Source of the DNA: Acidimicrobiia bacterium
Lineage (GTDB): Bacteria; Actinomycetota; Acidimicrobiia; Spongiisociales; ZC4RG35
Assembly (NCBI GenBank): GCA_009377735.1
Contig: WHTL01000014.1
Location: 1 to 23,872 of the forward strand
Reading direction: 5' to 3'
DNA: 23,872 bases
Shown piece after piece: positions 23,088 to 23,872 of the stretch. Both the position numbers and the translations under genes were made by a program. Below the pieces are notes generated by a model. That model did not search any database and was not told the DNA's origin. It saw only the letters and a program-made list of their open reading frames with translations. Within the stretch, counting starts at the first letter, position 1, and the number at the start of each line of letters is the position of its first letter.

Positions 23088-23872
23088 ATGGAGTTTTTTC
23101 TCCAGCAGACCGTCAACGGTCTGACTCTGGGCAGCGTGTACGCACTCCTTGCCCTGGGATACTCGATGGTCTACGGGGTGCTGAAGTTCCTGAACTTCGC
23201 CCACGGCGAGGTCTACATGTTCGGCGCCTTCGCCGGTTACGGAGTGCTGACCGTCCTGGGCGGATCGTCGGCGCTCATCGTCCCGGTGTGGGTAGCGCTG
23301 ATCCTCATGATCGTAGGGGCAATGGCCGTCTCCGCAGGGCTTGGTGTCGCTCTAGAGCGGTTTGCCTACCGCCCCCTCCGCAAGGCGACCCGTCTCGCCC
23401 CTCTGATCAGTGCAATCGGAGCGTCCTTCTTCCTCCAGGCCGCCGCCCTCCTCCTGTTTTCCGCCAACTCGAGAAGCTATGATGCGCCCACCCTCGTCCC
23501 GATCGAGACCGGGGTGACCATCGGCCCCATCGACGTGTGGTCGGTGCGGGTCCTGGTGATAGTCACGGCCTTCGTGCTGATGATCCTCCTCACGTGGTGG
23601 GTGAGGTCGAGCCGGATCGGCAAGGCAGTACGTGCCGTCTCGTTTGACACCGAGGCGGCGGCGATGATGGGGATTGACGTCGACCGGGTGATCGTCGTCA
23701 CCTTCCTCATCGGCTCGGCGCTGGCGGGTGTCGGCGGGGTGATGGTCGGTCTGGTATTCGGGCGGATCTTCCACCTAATGGGGTTCATCGCCGGTCTCAA
23801 GGCGTTCACCGCCGCCGTCGTCGGCGGAATCGGGAACATCCCCGGGGCGATGCTCGGTGGTTTGCTCATCGG
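23088..23872 (+). CDS. livH: LivH-type ABC transporter permease (cut by window end)
   Basis: The frame opens at ATG 23088 with GGAG five nt before it and runs off the window without a stop; 261 codons are present of about 290 expected. The start FLQQTVNGLTLGSVYALLAL, GYSMVYGVLKFLNFAHGEVYM, the block ALERFAYRPLRKATRLAPLI, a later GKAVRAVSFDTEAAAMMGI and KAFTAAVVGGIGNIPGA are all characteristic of LivH, the first inner-membrane permease of branched-chain-amino-acid-type importers. It has many membrane helices. A 22-bp gap separates it from the binding protein, so they form one operon; livM, livG and livF would be expected beyond the edge. Confidence 0.95.
   Translation, partial: MEFFLQQTVNGLTLGSVYALLALGYSMVYGVLKFLNFAHGEVYMFGAFAGYGVLTVLGGSSALIVPVWVALILMIVGAMAVSAGLGVALERFAYRPLRKATRLAPLISAIGASFFLQAAALLLFSANSRSYDAPTLVPIETGVTIGPIDVWSVRVLVIVTAFVLMILLTWWVRSSRIGKAVRAVSFDTEAAAMMGIDVDRVIVVTFLIGSALAGVGGVMVGLVFGRIFHLMGFIAGLKAFTAAVVGGIGNIPGAMLGGLLI

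Overview
The window is high-GC, densely coding DNA from an actinobacterium. The strongest pointer is the linked block fhaA-fhaB-pstP-rodA-pbpA-pknB facing pabA/trpG and crgA, which is the cell-wall and Ser/Thr-phosphorylation neighbourhood found near the replication origin in mycobacteria and other actinobacteria. GTG starts, 1-4 bp gene overlaps and SLH repeats with a CNPPDNTMFCP signature suggest a lineage such as Acidimicrobiia; that placement is an inference.

Layout. (1) 1-2320, information processing: two near-identical tRNA-Ser genes (CGA, GGA), a decayed SLH-repeat fragment, tadA, a J-domain/membrane/Septum_form fusion protein and the small SRP RNA (ffs). (2) 2736-8342: a VIT/CCC1-type metal transporter divergent from an unrecognised 534-aa polytopic membrane protein; serS and a menG-like methyltransferase overlapping by 4 bp; an unrecognised membrane-anchored extracytoplasmic protein; and tRNA-Leu(CAG). 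(3) 8455-16717, the cell-wall signalling block: FHA proteins, PP2C phosphatase, SEDS glycosyltransferase, class B PBP and PASTA kinase on the plus strand, then pabA and crgA on the minus strand and a small membrane zinc-ribbon protein. Two gaps interrupt this block: a GC-hairpin cluster before rodA and a strongly structured region before pknB. (4) 16781-17959: a thiolase on the minus strand. (5) 18070-23872: an apparently single plus-strand operon of aldo/keto reductase, ornithine-cyclodeaminase-like protein, threonine-dehydratase-like PLP enzyme, bicupin, branched-chain-amino-acid-type binding lipoprotein and LivH permease, cut by the window edge.

How they work together. The kinase, phosphatase and FHA proteins would control the RodA-PbpA peptidoglycan synthase and CrgA-linked division. 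The last operon looks like uptake plus catabolism of an amino-acid-like compound; the OCD/PLP-enzyme pair resembles the EutC/EutB pair of ectoine breakdown, but the actual substrate cannot be told from sequence.

The most unusual signals are the predicted multi-hairpin RNA of about 206 nt between pbpA and pknB (13196-13401), the pknB 3' end running antisense into pabA, and the uncharacterised OCD/PLP/bicupin/HAAT operon.
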